DNA of 64,000 nucleotides. Origin: Polyangiaceae bacterium. Lineage in GTDB: Bacteria; Myxococcota_A; Polyangia; Polyangiales; Polyangiaceae. Position numbers and translations under genes: made by a program. Under the pieces are notes generated by a model that was not told the origin of the DNA, searched no databases, and saw nothing but the letters and a program-made list of their open reading frames with translations. Where the stretch lies: contig JADJXL010000002.1 in NCBI GenBank assembly GCA_016715885.1, positions 434,001-498,000 of the forward strand. Direction: 5' to 3'. Shown here piece after piece: positions 9,342-18,392 of this stretch. The first letter of the stretch is position 1. Each line of letters begins with the position of its first letter.

Positions 9342-9467
9342 GGAAAGCTCACCCACGTTGGCGGTACGTATGGCAAGGCACTGACGGCGCATGGCGGGAA
9401 TGCGCTTGCGCCGCCAGGTCTTCGCCAGTGAGCCACCATGCGTACCGCCAACGTGGGTGAGGTTTCC
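9342..9467. repeat. Long inverted repeat with ~32-bp arms between convergent genes
   Basis: Arms at about 9342-9373 and 9436-9467 are reverse complements with two mismatches; the inner 21 bp (9348-9368 and 9441-9461, starting CTCACCCACGTTGGCGG) are identical. The ~60-bp centre holds two nested inverted repeats (CACTG/CAGTG and GGCGCA/TGCGCC), so the RNA from either strand would fold into one long branched hairpin. No ORF and no T-run. It lies between ppk1 and the convergent HEAT/cyclophilin gene: a bidirectional terminator or a short mobile (MITE/REP-like) element are both possible. Confidence 0.85.
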
Positions 9468-9513
9468 CCGAACGTTTTGTCGAGGATTTTAGAAATTCCG
9501 TTTGCCGTTGCAG

Positions 9514-11850
9514 CTACGGTGAAACCGTGATCTTCCGAACGAGGTCTCCATCGACGAACGACGCCCACGACCCGGTCGCTCGGCCGACCCAAGCGTACTG
9601 GCCGTCGAGGTGCGGGTGCCGCCCGTGCATCACGAAAAACTGGCTCGACCCGGTGTCGCGCCCCGCAAGTGCGATGCCCACGGACAGCGTGTCGAACGCA
9701 ATTGGTGACGTTTCACATCGCAGCGACGGTTTCCCCGCCGGACCGCCGTAGCCGTCGCCATGCGGCGCCCCGAGCTGCGTGACGAACCCGGGTACCACCC
9801 GGTGCACCACCATGCCGTCGTAGTAGCCAGCCCGCGCAAGCTCCACGATGCGCGTGACCGCCATCGGAGCGATGCGCCCGTCCAGTGTCAACGTCATCTG
9901 TCCCGCATCCGTGTCCAGCGTCAGCGTGACCTCGCTTGTTACCGGCTGCGTTGCTTCTGCCGGCAGCGGGCCTCCTCCTGGAGGTGCCGCGCACGTAGGC
10001 GCTTTGTTCGATAGCAGGCCCAACGCTTTCGATGCGCGTTTGCGGATCTCTGGCCATGACGAACCACAAAGCTCCTCGAGTCGCGGTTTCGCTTCGGCAA
10101 TCCCCAGTGCACCGAGCGCCTCCATCGCCGATGACGTCAGCTCGATGTCGTTCTCCGCGTCCGCTCGACCCAGGATCGCGAGGAGCTGCTTCACGATCGA
10201 TGCAGCCGGTTTGACCGAGCGCTCTTGTCCTTCCTCATCACGAGGCTTCTTGCGCTTCTTTTTCTTGGGTTTGTCCTGCTCGTTGGCCAGCGTCGGCTTG
10301 CCCGCGATGACACCCGCCGCCGTTGCCACGAGCCCCGTTTCCGGCGCCGCGAGAGCTGCTTCGAGGATCTCTTTCGCTTCATCCGAAAGCTCCTCGTGCT
10401 TGGCCAGCAGTTCCACGGCAGCTTGTCTCGCTCGAAGATCACCGCCGTTTACGTACGTCTTGTAGAGCGCGAGGTTTTTCCCTTCGATCAGCGCTCGATC
10501 AAGCACATGGACAATCGTTCGAGCTCCAATGGATCCCGGCTGCCCCGGCGGCTTCACGCCTGCATCAGGTGTGCCTGCATCGCCGGGACCCGCATCTGCT
10601 GCGTTGGCCGGCTGTTCCGTCATCGTCGTCAAATCACATGCGGCGAGCAATCGATCGCGTGGATCGGACCCAGCCACGAGCGCCGCGGCCGTGCAACGTA
10701 TCCAGGACAAACGCCGAAGCACCGCGGCCGGCGCTGACGGCGGCGGAGCCAGTGCAGCAAGCGCTTTCAGCTCTTTCGTTGCCTTGCCCGGAGCTTCGAC
10801 CGCACCGAGCGCTGCGAGAAGCACCCCGAGCTCGTCACCCATCGCTGTCGAACCAATCGCATCCGACGCTGGCACGAGCGATCCGATCGCCGCTTGCAGA
10901 ATGCGTTGTCCGGACGAACCTAGACGCTTCAACACACGCGCTGCTTCGGCTCGTTCGGATGCTGAAAACACGTCTGCCGATCGCAACACCCGATCGAGAT
11001 CCGGCGCTGCTTCCGAGCCCGCGCGCCCGAGCGCTCTCACGGCAAGCAATCGCAGCTCGCCTGGCTCGCCGAGCCGCGCCGTAGCGACTTCCCGGAGGCG
11101 CGCCATTACGGTCACGGGCACGTGCTCCAATCTTCCGATCGCAAACAGACCCTCGGGCGCAGGTGGTGCCGATGCGCTGCCCGCCGCGACGTTGAGCAGG
11201 GCCGCGAGCGTTTCTTCGCGCAGCCGTTCTTTCGTCGACGCCAAGTCCCCAAGCGCCAGAGCTGCCGCGGATGCTCGTGCAGGCGAACCGGACAGCCACG
11301 CGACGAGCGTTGCTTCGCTTTCTTCGGCCCCGCATCGCCCCATCGCACGGGCCATCGCGGTTTGTGGATCCAAACGACCGCTCGACGCCGCGCCCGCATC
11401 GACTGCTTTTTCCTCCGATGCTTGCACGTCAAACGATAACGATCGTGCTGCAAGTGCCGCAACCGTTGCTTTTTCGTGTCCTTTGCACGAAAAGCCGAGA
11501 CCGTACGCAGCCCACGCGACGACCTCGGGATCTTCGTCCGAAAGCGCTCGCAAGAGCCCCGGTCGCGCTTCGTCTCCGCCGATCCGCGCGAGCGCTCGCG
11601 CCGCTGAGCGCCGCACGCTCACCGATCGATTCTGCTGATCCGTTGGCGTCACTTCGGCGGCGCTTCTTCGCAGCTCGGCACGCAAAAGCGCTTCTTCGCG
11701 CTCTTTCGCTTCGTCGACCGGGGCCTTTGCATCGGTGCTCGCATCTGCACCGGCGTCGCTTGTGGCCGAGGGTGACGTGCACCCCAAAAAGGGTGCTGCC
11801 CCGACAAACGCCAAGAGCGCGCAGCAGCGTATGGCCTTACCTGTTCTCAT
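9514..11850 (-). CDS. HEAT-repeat lipoprotein with C-terminal cyclophilin-type peptidyl-prolyl isomerase domain
   Basis: 778 aa from ATG 11848-11850, preceded by GGGGAG at good spacing. Lipoprotein signal with lipobox FLGC, then a Ser/Ala/Asp linker. About residues 70-600 are HEAT/PBS-lyase-like repeats (SVSVRRSAARALARIGGDEA, RPGLLRALSDEDPEVVAWAA and similar), interrupted near residue 545 by a lysine run (KPKKKKRKKPRDEEG). The last ~170 residues are a cyclophilin: GQMTLTLDG, YYDGMVVHRVVPGF, QLGAPHGDGYGG and SSQFFVMHG, with the catalytic-type Arg after VVH. Cyclophilins isomerise X-Pro bonds; HEAT arrays bind proteins. Inference: an envelope folding or scaffold factor. Confidence 0.9.
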   Translation of the reverse strand: MRTGKAIRCCALLAFVGAAPFLGCTSPSATSDAGADASTDAKAPVDEAKEREEALLRAELRRSAAEVTPTDQQNRSVSVRRSAARALARIGGDEARPGLLRALSDEDPEVVAWAAYGLGFSCKGHEKATVAALAARSLSFDVQASEEKAVDAGAASSGRLDPQTAMARAMGRCGAEESEATLVAWLSGSPARASAAALALGDLASTKERLREETLAALLNVAAGSASAPPAPEGLFAIGRLEHVPVTVMARLREVATARLGEPGELRLLAVRALGRAGSEAAPDLDRVLRSADVFSASERAEAARVLKRLGSSGQRILQAAIGSLVPASDAIGSTAMGDELGVLLAALGAVEAPGKATKELKALAALAPPPSAPAAVLRRLSWIRCTAAALVAGSDPRDRLLAACDLTTMTEQPANAADAGPGDAGTPDAGVKPPGQPGSIGARTIVHVLDRALIEGKNLALYKTYVNGGDLRARQAAVELLAKHEELSDEAKEILEAALAAPETGLVATAAGVIAGKPTLANEQDKPKKKKRKKPRDEEGQERSVKPAASIVKQLLAILGRADAENDIELTSSAMEALGALGIAEAKPRLEELCGSSWPEIRKRASKALGLLSNKAPTCAAPPGGGPLPAEATQPVTSEVTLTLDTDAGQMTLTLDGRIAPMAVTRIVELARAGYYDGMVVHRVVPGFVTQLGAPHGDGYGGPAGKPSLRCETSPIAFDTLSVGIALAGRDTGSSQFFVMHGRHPHLDGQYAWVGRATGSWASFVDGDLVRKITVSP

Positions 11851-11869
11851 GACGCGAGCTCCCCGCTTT

Positions 11870-12412
11870 TTACTCATTTTTCGGGTTCGTCCGAAGGACA
11901 CGCGTCAGCGCGTGAGCGCGCTTCATTGCACGACCGTCGAGCCACGTGCAAATCCGTTCGTGCCCAAAACGATACGCTTGGCCCATGATCCCTCGACGTA
12001 TCCCTGCCGAGGGCAGAGGCCAAGCGTCGACACCGGCTGCGTGAAAATTCGCGATCGCACGCTCCGCATGCCACTCGCACGTCACGACCGCGACGCTTCG
12101 AGCTCCCATGCGGCGAAGTAGCTCCGCCGAGAAGATCGCGTTCTCGTGCGTCGTCAGCGACCAGAGCTCGCGCGTCACAGCCGACGCTGGAACGCCCGCC
12201 CTGAGCAGCTCGTGCCGCAACATGTCCGCCTCGATGAGCGACCCCCAGCGGCGCCCTCCGCTCGCGATGACGTGCGGCGCAATACCCTCGAGGTAGGCCT
12301 TGGCAGCTCTTGCGGCCCTACGAGCTGCGGTCGTCGTGGGCCGCCCGGACGGCAACACGCGGCATCCGAGTACGACGATGGCGTCGGCGTGCTCCCGCAT
12401 CCTGCCGACCAT
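11870..12412 (-). CDS. YdcF/SanA-like DUF218 protein
   Basis: 180 aa. The pattern ADAIVVLGCRVLPSGRP, VIASGGRRWGSLIEADMLRH, TTHENAIFSAELL and VVTCEWHAERA is that of the DUF218 (ElyC/SanA/YdcF) family, with its basic loop and the conserved E-A / T-x-E-N positions. Members act in or near the envelope, some in lipid-carrier and peptidoglycan homeostasis, but biochemical activity is poorly defined. No signal or membrane helix is evident, so this is a short cytoplasmic-type member. It lies 19 bp upstream of the HEAT/cyclophilin gene on the same strand, so the two are probably co-transcribed. Confidence 0.85.
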   Translation of the reverse strand: MVGRMREHADAIVVLGCRVLPSGRPTTTAARRAARAAKAYLEGIAPHVIASGGRRWGSLIEADMLRHELLRAGVPASAVTRELWSLTTHENAIFSAELLRRMGARSVAVVTCEWHAERAIANFHAAGVDAWPLPSAGIRRGIMGQAYRFGHERICTWLDGRAMKRAHALTRVLRTNPKNE

Positions 12413-12587
12413 AGCCGAACGTCAACCCAAGGCCAGGCCGAGCGCAACGAAGTGGATGTCGCGCCGCAAGCGCCGCAAGAGACGCGCGATCAGGAAAGTC
12501 ATGTCTTGGGCTTTTTATTTGACCTCGCCGCCCAAAGCCATTTATCACCAGAGATCGGACCACGGTGGGGGCGGAAGGGCGATCAGG

Positions 12588-13421
12588 ATGCGACTAAAGA
12601 TGTGGGGTGTCCGCGGAAGCATCCCCACGCCCGGACCCGATACGGTCGAGTATGGCGGCAATACAAGCTGCTACGAAGTTCGGGCCGGCGACACATTGAT
12701 CATTCTGGATGGCGGCACGGGACTGCGGCTCTTGGGCCAGAGTCTGCTTGCTGAAATGCCCATCGAAGCGTGGCTTTTCTTCAGCCACGTGCACTGGGAT
12801 CACATCCAAGGTTTTCCATTTTTCACGCCCGCGTTTGTCCGTAAGAACATCATTCATCTCTTTGGTGGTCATAACGTTTCACGCACCCTCGAAGAAACGC
12901 TCGCGGGCCAGATGGACTATCCGAGCTTTCCGGTACACCTGTCGGAGATGGGCGCGAACATGACGTTCCGTGACCTCTACGAAGGCGAGGTCATCTCCAT
13001 CGGGAAGAAGCAGGACGTCCGCGTGTCGAATACGCGTGGCAATCATCCCAACGGTGTCTACGCGTACCGCATCGAGCACGAAGGCAAGTCGCTCGTGTAC
13101 ATCACGGATTCCGAGCATTACGCGATCGTCGATCCGAAGTTGCGCCGCCTCGCTCAGGACGCCGATGTGCTCATTTTCGACGCGATGTACACGCCCGAAG
13201 AATATGCGGGGCAGGCTGGTGGCGGACCCAAGACCGGATGGGGCCATGCGACGTTCGTTGCGGGCTGTGAGCTCGCGGCGGCTGCAAACGTCAAGCAGCT
13301 CGTCCTGCACCATCACGATCCGAGCCAGACGGATGCGATGGTGCGCGAGAAGGAAAAACGAGCGCGCGAGCTTTTTCCGAATACCGTCGCCGCACGCGAA
13401 GGCATGGTCATCGAGATCTAA
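12588..13421 (+). CDS. MBL-fold metallo-hydrolase
   Basis: 277 aa from ATG 12588, which has GGAAGGG upstream; the 96 codons open before it are not protein-like. The metallo-beta-lactamase metal motif is HVHWDH (in FFSHVHWDHIQGFPFF), with the strand DGGTGLRLLG before it, YRIEHEGKSLVYITDSEH carrying the later metal ligand, and LHHHDPSQTD near the C-terminus. The opening KMWGVRGSIPTPGP is typical of a group of small cytoplasmic MBL hydrolases of unknown substrate, related to PhnP and cyclic-phosphodiester hydrolases. It is convergent with the sigma-factor gene. Confidence 0.9.
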   Translation: MRLKMWGVRGSIPTPGPDTVEYGGNTSCYEVRAGDTLIILDGGTGLRLLGQSLLAEMPIEAWLFFSHVHWDHIQGFPFFTPAFVRKNIIHLFGGHNVSRTLEETLAGQMDYPSFPVHLSEMGANMTFRDLYEGEVISIGKKQDVRVSNTRGNHPNGVYAYRIEHEGKSLVYITDSEHYAIVDPKLRRLAQDADVLIFDAMYTPEEYAGQAGGGPKTGWGHATFVAGCELAAAANVKQLVLHHHDPSQTDAMVREKEKRARELFPNTVAAREGMVIEI

Positions 13422-13457
13422 AGCGCGATTTGTTGGTGTTCCAAGGAAAAACCAAAA

Positions 13458-14267
13458 CTACGTCGCAACGAGCCCCATCAGCCGTTCGCGTACGCGCTCT
13501 TTCGCTCGCTCTTCGAGCTGTCTCACGCGTTCTTTGCTCACGCCGAAGTCCACGCCGAGTTGTTCGAGCGTCACGGGCGTTTCGCAGAGCCAGCGACTCT
13601 CGGCGATCTTTCGTTCCCGCGCAGGAAGCTCCGCGATCGCCTGCCGAACGGCCGCTTTGACGTGCTTGCGTTCTTCCTTGGTGCTCGCTTCGTCTTCCGG
13701 CGTGGGTGACGTCGATGCGAGTCGGTCGATCGGGGCGTCGCCGTCCAGGTTTTTCTTGTCCAAGCTCACGTCGTGCGCGCCCAGCACCGGGAGCAGCGAA
13801 AGCACGCGCTCGCGTGAAAGGCCCGTTTGTGCCGCGAGCACGTCCGGATCGCGCTCGTTCGTGCGTCGATAAATCCGGAGCATGCGCCGTTCGCCCTTGG
13901 AAGAGCCGAGCCTGACGATGCGATAATGCTGCGCCACGTATTCGCGGATCTGCGCTCGGATCCAATACGCCGCGTACGTCACGAGACGACAACCGCGGGA
14001 CGGGTCGAATCGTTCGGCAGCTTTGAGCAGGCCGATGTTGCCCTCTTGCAGGAGATCGTCGATGGGCGTGCCCCACCTGCGGTACTCGAGCGCGATTGTC
14101 ATGACGAAGGGCACGCACCTTTCGACGATTTCCTGACCTGCGCTTCGGTCACCATCGCGCCAGCGTGCCGAAAGCTCCACCTCCTGCGCAGGCGTGAGCG
14201 GGGTTTTCTTTTCGACTTCGACCTTGCGCATCCCGAACAGAACGTCATCGCGTTGGCGGCTGGCCAT
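13458..14267 (-). CDS. RpoH-like (sigma-32 type) RNA polymerase sigma factor
   Basis: 269 aa from ATG 14265-14267, preceded by AAGGAGA at 8 nt; an in-frame ATG 54 bases upstream lacks one. Sigma-70 family: region 2 is LLQEGNIGLLKAAERFDPSR followed by a helix reading LVTYAAYWIRAQIREYV, which fits -10 recognition. Region 4 has a helix-turn-helix (VTLEQLGVDFGVSKERVRQL). There is no region 1.1 and the overall length (~270-290 aa) matches the sigma-32 group used for heat-shock and developmental genes (SigB/SigC types in Myxococcus). Which regulon it serves cannot be told. Divergent from the S41 protease across 276 bp. Confidence 0.9.
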   Translation of the reverse strand: MASRQRDDVLFGMRKVEVEKKTPLTPAQEVELSARWRDGDRSAGQEIVERCVPFVMTIALEYRRWGTPIDDLLQEGNIGLLKAAERFDPSRGCRLVTYAAYWIRAQIREYVAQHYRIVRLGSSKGERRMLRIYRRTNERDPDVLAAQTGLSRERVLSLLPVLGAHDVSLDKKNLDGDAPIDRLASTSPTPEDEASTKEERKHVKAAVRQAIAELPARERKIAESRWLCETPVTLEQLGVDFGVSKERVRQLEERAKERVRERLMGLVAT

Positions 14268-14543
14268 GGTCGTGTCTCCTTGCGCGTGCGCGAGTGCCTC
14301 CGCCGCAGTTGGTCGAGACATCGCCCGCGCGCGCGAACGCTGTATGCAGACTTGGTGCCGCGCAGAAATCGCTGGTCAGCGCCGCAGTTCTTGCGCCCAT
14401 TCGCGCAAACCTCACGGGATCGCCTTACGAAGCGAAACGTTTGCGTGATCTGGACAAGTGCGCGGCGACCGAGGCACGAGCACGTTGGGCCGAGAGTTCA
14501 AAATCGCTCGGCGTCGTTTTCACTTCTGCACGCGGGTCGTGGT

Positions 14544-16448
14544 ATGCCTGAACGGCGCGTGGGCAGGCGTAACGCAAAAAAGCTTCCGTACATCGTCGGT
14601 GGTGCCGCATTGGCGCTGCTTGCGGCTCATCCACCTACGGAGGAGCCCAAGGTCGCCGAACGTGGCATTGCGCTCTGGTCGCTCCGCGTCCTCGATTTCT
14701 CCGAAGAAGAAGACGACGAAGCGATGGGCGCCGAATGTGGCACGCAACAAGGTGGGGGCTTGTCGCTGCCTACGGGTGCGCCCGCGTCTCTTTCGTGCGA
14801 ATCGGCCCGGATGATCGTCGCTCAGGTGCGCGACAACCTCGCGGCTGTCGCAGCACCCGTCGATGCCGCAAAGTTTGCCGGCGGCGCTGCGGACTGGCTC
14901 GACCCGCACGGCCTGTGGTCGGCCGCTCCCGACGCCCCCATCGCATCGCTTTTCGAACGCGACGGCGAGGCGCTTTTGCGCGAGCTCGAAGACACATCGA
15001 CATCCAGCTCGTGCCCGCACGCGATCACCGTCGGAGGTGCTCTTGCCGATTGGATGAAGGAGCTGCGTGCTGCGTTCGTGAAGGGTTTGGAGCTCGAAGG
15101 GGCGCCGCCGAAAACGACGGAAGAAGCATGGCAAACGGTTTGTCGTGGGCCATTTCAGGATGGCCCCATCACGCGCAGCGGCCGAGAGCTCGCGCGCGAG
15201 CTCGGGCGCGACGTTGCCATTGCACGAGCGGCCTACGGATCGTCACTCGATCCGTTTGTCACGGCCGCACAGGATCGACTTTTCCCGGAGCTGTCCGCCG
15301 AAGCGTGGGGGCGTGTCGTGATCGCTGCGGCCGTGCGCGCGTATGTCCCGCAGATCGACGCGCATGGTGCATGGGCTCCGCTCGAAGAAGAGATCTCCAT
15401 CTACGACCTGGACCTCGAAACGCACCCGCCGCTGCGCCTCTGGTCGGAGATGACGCGTACGGCGCTCGGTGTCCGCATCGATCACGGCGCGCTCGCTCCG
15501 CTGCAAGAGCATGATGTCGTGCTTTCCGTTCGAGGTGTCGCGCTTGCAGGGATGAGCGTCGAGCAAGCTGAACAGACGGCCATCGTTGCCGATGGGCCCC
15601 ATGGTCCGGCTGTATCCGTCAAGGTTTTGCGTTCGGGGGCGACCGCGCCGCTCGAGCTCGTCGTGCAACCTCCGCCGGTCGAATACGTCCCGTCGCAAGC
15701 GATCGAAGCCGAGGAATTGCAGGTCGATTGGATTCGTTATGGCGACGGTCGAGCGGCCGTGATTGCCATTCACGACGTGCCCGACGATCTCGGTGACCGA
15801 ATGACGACGGCGCTCGCGCGGGTGCGTGCTGCGCGAGATGCGCGTGGCGTGTTGCTCGACGTTCGTGCCAATGGTGGTGGGTCGACGGACGGAGCGATTG
15901 CTGCATTGGGGCATTTCTTGCCGGGGGCGACGTTGTTCCCGATGCGGCGGCGCGATGGTGGCATTGAAATCGAGCGAGCACCGGAGATTCCTCTCCAGCA
16001 TCGCTGGACGGGGCCTCTTGGCGTGCTCGTGGATGGCGATTCCGCGAGCGCTGCCGAAATGATTGCGGGGGCCATTGCGAGTTATCGTCGCGGGGTCGTC
16101 GTGGGCGATCGGACGTACGGCAAAGGTTGCGCGCAGGAATATCTCGACGACGAAGCTCATGCTGGCGTGCTTCGATTGACGACGCTGCTTTTCGCATTGC
16201 CGGACGGAACGCCCGTGCAAAAAGTGGGCATTTTGCCGCAAATTACCATTTCGTTGCCGTCCGCGGAGGAGCGTGAAGCCGGTCTGCCGCGGGCGCTTGG
16301 GCCATGGCGTGGCCCTGACGTACGCGACGCGTCGCTCGTGCACCCAATTCCGTGGACGGTGCACGGGGGGCGCGTGGGCCCATGCCAAGACGAGGCGGTT
16401 TGTCGGAGTTTGCGTGTGATTGGTGCCGCGGCTGCCGCGTCACGATGA
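14544..16448 (+). CDS. S41-family (C-terminal processing) peptidase with PDZ-like domain
   Basis: 634 aa from ATG 14544. An N-terminal hydrophobic helix (LPYIVGGAALALLAAHP) after a basic start suggests an anchored periplasmic protein. A PDZ-like segment spans about residues 310-370 (LQEHDVVLSVRGVALAGMSV). The S41 catalytic domain follows: LDVRANGGGSTDGAI, then GDSASAAEMIAGAIASYRRG with Ser502, then VGDRTYGKG with Lys527. The 25-residue Ser-Lys spacing equals that known for CtpA-type proteases, so the dyad looks intact. Length is greater than typical Ctp proteins because of an unrecognised ~280-residue N-terminal region. Substrate unknown. Confidence 0.88.
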   Translation: MPERRVGRRNAKKLPYIVGGAALALLAAHPPTEEPKVAERGIALWSLRVLDFSEEEDDEAMGAECGTQQGGGLSLPTGAPASLSCESARMIVAQVRDNLAAVAAPVDAAKFAGGAADWLDPHGLWSAAPDAPIASLFERDGEALLRELEDTSTSSSCPHAITVGGALADWMKELRAAFVKGLELEGAPPKTTEEAWQTVCRGPFQDGPITRSGRELARELGRDVAIARAAYGSSLDPFVTAAQDRLFPELSAEAWGRVVIAAAVRAYVPQIDAHGAWAPLEEEISIYDLDLETHPPLRLWSEMTRTALGVRIDHGALAPLQEHDVVLSVRGVALAGMSVEQAEQTAIVADGPHGPAVSVKVLRSGATAPLELVVQPPPVEYVPSQAIEAEELQVDWIRYGDGRAAVIAIHDVPDDLGDRMTTALARVRAARDARGVLLDVRANGGGSTDGAIAALGHFLPGATLFPMRRRDGGIEIERAPEIPLQHRWTGPLGVLVDGDSASAAEMIAGAIASYRRGVVVGDRTYGKGCAQEYLDDEAHAGVLRLTTLLFALPDGTPVQKVGILPQITISLPSAEEREAGLPRALGPWRGPDVRDASLVHPIPWTVHGGRVGPCQDEAVCRSLRVIGAAAAASR

Positions 16449-16455
16449 CGGGCAG

Positions 16456-18132
16456 TCAACGCTTGAAGAGTTTGCCGAGCAGTCCGCCGCCGCGATTGGC
16501 CTGCGTATTGTCTTCGGTCTTGTGGCGCAAATTGTAGAGCCGAACTTCACGCGCAGCTTCGATGTTCCGCGGGTTCAACTCGAGGGCACGCGAAAAGTCT
16601 TTGAAAGCTCGATCGGCCTGACCGGAGCGCTGAAGCAATATGCCGCGATAATAGAGCGCCCGCTCGAAGTCTGGCTCTTTCTTCAGAATTTGGTCGAGCG
16701 ACGTAATGAGATCATCGTAAACATGGCTCGGTTTTCCCTCCTCGAGCGTGGGGACGGGGCGCATTTGAGCTTGAATCCACACGAGGAGCGCTGCGTACGC
16801 GGGTTGGTCCGGGTCAGCTTTTACGGCGAGCAGCGCGTGCGCTTCCGCCGTCGTCAATTCGTTCTTCTTCAAATAAACTTCGGCCTTTTGTGCCTCGAAT
16901 GCAGCGTTTACCGCCCGACTTACCGCTGCTTGCTCCTCCGCGTTCGATGGCTCGGGCAGCGCTCCCGGCTTTTCCGCCGCGGCTTTCAGTTTCGCCAAAT
17001 AGGCCGCTCGGCGCTTGTCATCGGAAAGCTCGTTGTACGCGGCGGTGATGCGAGCGAACGCCGCTTGGGCCCGAGGCTTCAGGTCGGGCATGTCCGCAAG
17101 TTTGTCGGGGTGGAACATCCGCGCCATTCCGAAATAGGCATCGCGAATTTCGAGCACGGCGGCATTTTCATGGATGCCAAGCACTTCGAAGTGATTTTCA
17201 CTCGTGGATTTGGCGAGCTTCGCTTCGAGATCGGCACGCCGTTTGTCACTCGAAACCGGCTCGGCTGCCCGATGCGATGCAGGCACCTTCGACGACGGCG
17301 GAGCTTCGACCATTTCCGGCTCGGAATACAGTCGCATGCGTGGCACGGCGGCGTCTGCGGCAACCGTTGCCGCCGCGCCTACGCGCATGGGCGTCCACGA
17401 TGCGGGGACGCCCGTGATCCCTCCCGTATTCGAAGAGGATCCGGCCGAGCTCGCTGCGGCCCTCGGAAGCACATCGATTCCCACGGGAGGACGCGCCGGA
17501 ATGCCGAAATCGAGGTGGCGTGTAATCGTCAAAGCATAGATGACGCCACGTACGATTTGTTCGGGCACGCCGCTCGTCGTAATGAGGTCCGTGAGCGAAA
17601 GGGCTTGCTTTCGCAATCGTTCGACGAGCGCTCGTTCTTCCGGCGACAGCCGGAATCGTTCTGGCGCAGCGTTACTCGCAAGCTTGATCGCCGGCGCTTT
17701 TGCGACTTTGCGCAACGTCGACGAAGCAAACGTACTGGCCCCGCACGCCCGCGCGGCCGCCATGATCGTCGCCAAAGGCTCGATACGTATCGGCGTGCTT
17801 CCCGTCGCCGCAAAAAAGTCCTCGCGCGGATAAAATCCGTAACGCGTGTCGACCGGCAACAAACACAAGTCGACGAGCGCTCGCTCGAGCGTTGCGCGAT
17901 CTTCTGCAAGCACTCCATCACGCAGTTGCGCCCGCGTTGGACCACCGTCCTGAACGAACAGCCCCACGGTCAAGCCCGCCGGCGGCGTGAGCACCATCGT
18001 ACCTGTCAGGCTTTTGTCGAGCAGGTATACGTAAAGATGCACGAGCGGGGTTTGTCCCAGCGTCCCTTCGGCGGCCGGAGTTTGCCCTTTGGGGACGTCG
18101 AGCACGGTGCGTGCTGCGGTGAAGGCAGGCAT
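16456..18132 (-). CDS. DUF4388 / J-domain / TPR protein
   Basis: 558 aa if begun at ATG 18132; the frame is open to 18234, but the first domain-like residues follow this Met. No clear ribosome site, so the start is uncertain. Domains: an N-terminal DUF4388-like region (LVHLYVYLLDKSLTGTMVLT, about 20-110); an Ala/Ser/Pro linker; a DnaJ J-domain around residues 350-415 with the diagnostic HPD in FHPDKL and preceding HFEVLGIHENA; then TPRs (YYRGILLQRSGQADRAFKDF). J-domains stimulate Hsp70 ATPase through HPD; DUF4388 is a regulatory domain common in delta-proteobacteria. This combination recurs in myxobacteria; its process is unknown. The stops of this gene and the S41 gene are only 7 bp apart. 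Confidence 0.85.
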   Translation of the reverse strand: MPAFTAARTVLDVPKGQTPAAEGTLGQTPLVHLYVYLLDKSLTGTMVLTPPAGLTVGLFVQDGGPTRAQLRDGVLAEDRATLERALVDLCLLPVDTRYGFYPREDFFAATGSTPIRIEPLATIMAAARACGASTFASSTLRKVAKAPAIKLASNAAPERFRLSPEERALVERLRKQALSLTDLITTSGVPEQIVRGVIYALTITRHLDFGIPARPPVGIDVLPRAAASSAGSSSNTGGITGVPASWTPMRVGAAATVAADAAVPRMRLYSEPEMVEAPPSSKVPASHRAAEPVSSDKRRADLEAKLAKSTSENHFEVLGIHENAAVLEIRDAYFGMARMFHPDKLADMPDLKPRAQAAFARITAAYNELSDDKRRAAYLAKLKAAAEKPGALPEPSNAEEQAAVSRAVNAAFEAQKAEVYLKKNELTTAEAHALLAVKADPDQPAYAALLVWIQAQMRPVPTLEEGKPSHVYDDLITSLDQILKKEPDFERALYYRGILLQRSGQADRAFKDFSRALELNPRNIEAAREVRLYNLRHKTEDNTQANRGGGLLGKLFKR

Positions 18133-18234
18133 GGAGCGTTTCGCTAGCAGTTCAAGAATGCCAGGAGCCTGTTTAAACCGCAACGTGCGTGTTTGATGAT
18201 GGGCCAGTGCACCGTTTGGTTTGAAATAAGGCAA

Positions 18235-18390
18235 ATTCGGGGGGTATGGGGGGGCCGAGCCTCGCCGTGTTTTTGTGCGAAGCGCAAAAACACCGGGAGG
18301 CGAGCCTCGGCCCCCCCATCGTAAACAAAACCTCGCGCAGCGCGCGTCCCACGCGCGCGAAGCGAGCGTGCAAGTCCTGGCCTGGATTCA
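18235..18390 (+). repeat. Dispersed repeat, copy 1: constant flanks around a long hairpin
   Basis: Begins ATTCGGGGGGTATGGG. A near-perfect hairpin spans 18246-18319: ATGGGGGGGCCGAG pairs with CTCGGCCCCCCCAT, and GTGTTTTTG pairs with CAAAAACAC around a short TGCGAAGCG loop. A tail with CGCGCGTCCCACGCGCGCG and AAGCGAGCGTGCAA follows, ending 2 bp before the 3D-domain gene's stop. The flanks recur at 21831-22046, but the hairpin core is different there. No ORF. Confidence 0.85.
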
Positions 18391-18392
18391 AA

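Noticed and set aside
9342..9467. Inverted repeat as ends of an insertion sequence
   Set aside because: Only ~60 bp separate the arms; no transposase could fit. Kept as a structured repeat.
16420..18147. 575-codon forward open frame
   Set aside because: Antisense to the J-domain/TPR gene, whose HPD and TPR motifs are unambiguous.
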